Below, piece by piece: positions 62,015 to 64,000 of a stretch of DNA of 64,000 nucleotides. Numbering within the stretch: position 1 is the first letter of the stretch; each line of letters opens with the position of its first letter. This stretch comes from Pelomonas asaccharophilus_A (GTDB lineage: Bacteria; Pseudomonadota; Gammaproteobacteria; Burkholderiales; Burkholderiaceae_C). The DNA is taken from NCBI RefSeq assembly GCF_031458115.1, contig NZ_JAVDXV010000001.1:124001-188000 (forward strand), given 5' to 3'. Under the pieces are notes generated by a model that ran no database searches, was not told the origin of the DNA, and was given only the letters and a program-made list of their open reading frames with translations. The position numbers and the translations under genes were made by a program.

Positions 62015-64000
62015 ATGTTGCAGACCATCGTCACGCAGGGCTGGCGGCGTTTCGCCCAGGCCGTGCTGGGACTGGGCGTGGCCACGTTGGTGGGCTGCGG
62101 TGGGGGTGGCGGTAGCGCCGGCGATTGCACCTTCCAGTGTGATGGGGGGGGCAACACCGGCTTGGTCGATTTGGCCATTGCCGGCAATTCGACGCTGTCG
62201 AACTCCGGTACCGAAACCCTGACGCTGACGGTTACGGCGCTGAAGTCTGGCAACACCGCGTTGATCGGCGTGGCAACGCCCATCAATTTCGCCGTGGATG
62301 CCGGCGCGGTCATCACACCGGCAGGCACAGCGACCAATACCGCCGACGGCAAGCTGTCCGCTGTGGTCAGCCTCGTCAACAAGGCCAACCGCGCTGTCAC
62401 CGTGACTGTCAACAGTGGCACCATCACGAAGACCTTCACGTTCAACGTGGTCGATAGCGTGTCCGGCGGCAAGGTGGCTGATGTCTCGTTGGTGGCAAGC
62501 AAGACCACGCTGCCCAACAACGGGTCCGAAACGATCACATTGACGGCGACGACGCTGGACGCCTCGCGCGTTGCTGCCGGCGGTGCTCCGCTGATCTTCT
62601 CGGTCGAAGATCCGTCGAGCTCAGCCCTCGTCACACCCGCAGGTGGTGCCACCACCACCAATGCCACGACCGGCCAGTTGGTGGCCACGCTGTCGCTGGG
62701 CAACAGCCCCGCCAACCGAACCATCAAAGTCAGCGCGACCAGCGGCACGGTGACCCGTTCGATCAGCGTGGACGTGGTCGACTCGACGGCCACGTCGCCC
62801 GTCGCGACGGACCTCAGCATTGCGCTGAACAAGGCGACGATAGGCAACTCGGGCAGCGAATCCGTCGAGGTGGTCGTCACCGCGGTCGACCGCAACCGAA
62901 ATGCCGTCGCCGGCATCGACGTGAGCTTTACTGTTGACTCGAATGCGGTGCTGGTTGTCGGCAACGCCAAGACGGCTGCCGACGGCACGGCCAAGGCGAA
63001 CGTGACCATCGGCGCAGACCGGTCCAACCGCGTCGTCACCGTGACGGCGCGCAGTGCGAGCTTTGTGCGCCAGGCGTCGTTCCGTGTCACCGGCGCCAAA
63101 TTGGTGGCCACATTGCAACCAGCGACGCTGAAGGTGGGCGAGACGGGCCAGGTCCAGTACGCTCTGACCGACGTCAATGGCAATGCCATGGTGGGCGTGG
63201 CAATCACGGTGGCCGGCCCAGGTACTTCCGCTGCCGCCACCTGCCCTGGTGCAGCGGCCGGCGCCCCGCGCGTCACCGATGGCGGCGGCAGGTACCTCTA
63301 CTGCTATGTGGCCGCGGGCTCTGGCCCCACGTTGGTCACTGCAGAGGCCGGCGGCGCTTCCCTGACGAGCACGGTGCAGATCGACGCCAAGCTGTCCGAT
63401 GTGCCGGCATCCACCAACATCGCTTCTGCGACGTTTACGGTTGCGCCTTCGGTGGTCAGCGTGAACGCGGTCGGCTCCAAGGACAACCGTGCCGACTTGC
63501 GTCTGCTGTTCCTGACCGACAAGAGCCAGCCGATCCCGAACGTGCGAGTGCGTCTGGGTCTCGGCGAGAACTCGGCGGGTACTGATGGCGACATCAGCTC
63601 TGGCAAGGACGCCGTTGTTACCTCGGACGCGAACGGAGTGGCTGTGTCCAGCTTTGTGCCGGGCGTGCGCCCAAGCGCGACGGACCAGGTCAAGGTTTAC
63701 GCGTGCTTCGCGAAGGATGACAGCGTGCCCACCATCGCAGCCTGCCCCGCCAGCCAGAAACGGGAGGTGGCATTGACGGTGGTGGAGCAGCCGGTGTCCA
63801 TCTCTATCGGCACGGCCAACGAGATTGGCAACGGCGCCAACGGCCAAACCTACACCCAGTTGTTCACCGTGCTGGTCGTCGACACGGCGGGCAATCCCAA
63901 GTCCGACGTGCAACTGACGCCGTTGTTGGATCTGCCCAGCTATCAGAAGGGCGTCTGGATCTTTGATTCCGTCCTGCGTCAATGGGGCCAGATCATTCGG
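62015..64000 (+). CDS. Large lipoprotein with bacterial Ig-like repeats (partial, runs off window)
   Basis: An open frame of 662 codons with no stop before the window end. CCAGGAG lies eight bases before the ATG. The lipobox is LVGC, with Cys at residue 28, followed by a glycine-rich stretch. Repeats of about 100 residues begin near 50, 155, 260 and 360, each opening with a (N/K)xxxxNxGxE-type turn: NSGTETLTLTVTALK, NNGSETITLTATTLD, NSGSESVEVVVTAVD. These resemble Big_1/invasin Ig domains. Later modules carry cysteines. It is probably surface exposed. It sits 29 bases after pilQ, so it may be co-transcribed. C-terminus unseen. Confidence 0.85.
   Translation, partial: MLQTIVTQGWRRFAQAVLGLGVATLVGCGGGGGSAGDCTFQCDGGGNTGLVDLAIAGNSTLSNSGTETLTLTVTALKSGNTALIGVATPINFAVDAGAVITPAGTATNTADGKLSAVVSLVNKANRAVTVTVNSGTITKTFTFNVVDSVSGGKVADVSLVASKTTLPNNGSETITLTATTLDASRVAAGGAPLIFSVEDPSSSALVTPAGGATTTNATTGQLVATLSLGNSPANRTIKVSATSGTVTRSISVDVVDSTATSPVATDLSIALNKATIGNSGSESVEVVVTAVDRNRNAVAGIDVSFTVDSNAVLVVGNAKTAADGTAKANVTIGADRSNRVVTVTARSASFVRQASFRVTGAKLVATLQPATLKVGETGQVQYALTDVNGNAMVGVAITVAGPGTSAAATCPGAAAGAPRVTDGGGRYLYCYVAAGSGPTLVTAEAGGASLTSTVQIDAKLSDVPASTNIASATFTVAPSVVSVNAVGSKDNRADLRLLFLTDKSQPIPNVRVRLGLGENSAGTDGDISSGKDAVVTSDANGVAVSSFVPGVRPSATDQVKVYACFAKDDSVPTIAACPASQKREVALTVVEQPVSISIGTANEIGNGANGQTYTQLFTVLVVDTAGNPKSDVQLTPLLDLPSYQKGVWIFDSVLRQWGQIIR

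Overview
The window looks like a chromosomal segment of a high-GC betaproteobacterium, most likely Burkholderiales of the Roseateles/Rubrivivax/Leptothrix type. The reasons are the very GC-rich codon use, two trimeric porins of the betaproteobacterial kind, the order lptM-cyaY-mrcA-pilMNOPQ, a type II secretion (T2SS) cluster with a divergent short gspC, and an imuA-imuB-dnaE2 mutagenesis cassette. Genus is inferred from gene content only. I see no rRNA, tRNA, CRISPR array, prophage or intact insertion sequence; this is mostly core chromosome.

Layout. 1-4760: two membrane proteins (one a DUF4386 protein cut by the window edge), two tandem paralogous lipoproteins with a shared upstream motif, a phytanoyl-CoA dioxygenase-like protein and a membrane-anchored BON-domain protein. 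4825-11436, all on the minus strand: a hypothetical protein, glmU, a DUF4136 lipoprotein, ttcA, an unusual FAD-oxidoreductase/dihydroneopterin-aldolase fusion, and the periplasmic methionine sulfoxide reductase pair msrQ-msrP. 11517-17030: the SOS mutagenesis operon imuA-imuB-dnaE2 behind a near-consensus LexA box. 17097-20391: a YciI-like protein, a SrkA-like kinase, a DUF2726 protein and a GNAT acetyltransferase.

20429-25923: ribosomal genes rplM-rpsI with a structured leader, erpA, anmK with an M23 peptidase (cell-wall turnover) and tyrS. 25943-31911: an orphan ExbD, a tricorn-like S41 protease, a 5'-nucleotidase, a periplasmic solute-binding protein and a probable decayed second copy of that family. 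31965-43188: a complete T2SS set, gspG-H-I-J-K-L-M-N-D-E-F on the minus strand with gspC divergent; nearly every junction overlaps by 1-4 bases. A palindrome-rich island lies at gspJ/gspK. 43185-47225: a divergent CobT-like protein, ilvA with an elaborate leader, an OsmC protein and coq7.

47428-53736: two porins, then a four-gene peptide/nickel-type ABC importer with no binding-protein gene. 53733-61985: lptM, cyaY, mrcA (PBP1A) and the type IV pilus assembly operon pilM-N-O-P-Q, each gene overlapping the next. 62015 to the end: the start of a large Ig-repeat lipoprotein directly behind pilQ.

The strongest leads for a second look are the FAD-oxidoreductase/FolB fusion, the divergent CobT-like enzyme, the ilvA control region (promoter, LacI-type palindrome and terminator hairpin in series), the rplM leader with three mutually complementary GGCCGGCC-type segments, the palindrome island at gspK, and the Ig-repeat lipoprotein behind pilQ. 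No clearly new multi-gene system is evident.
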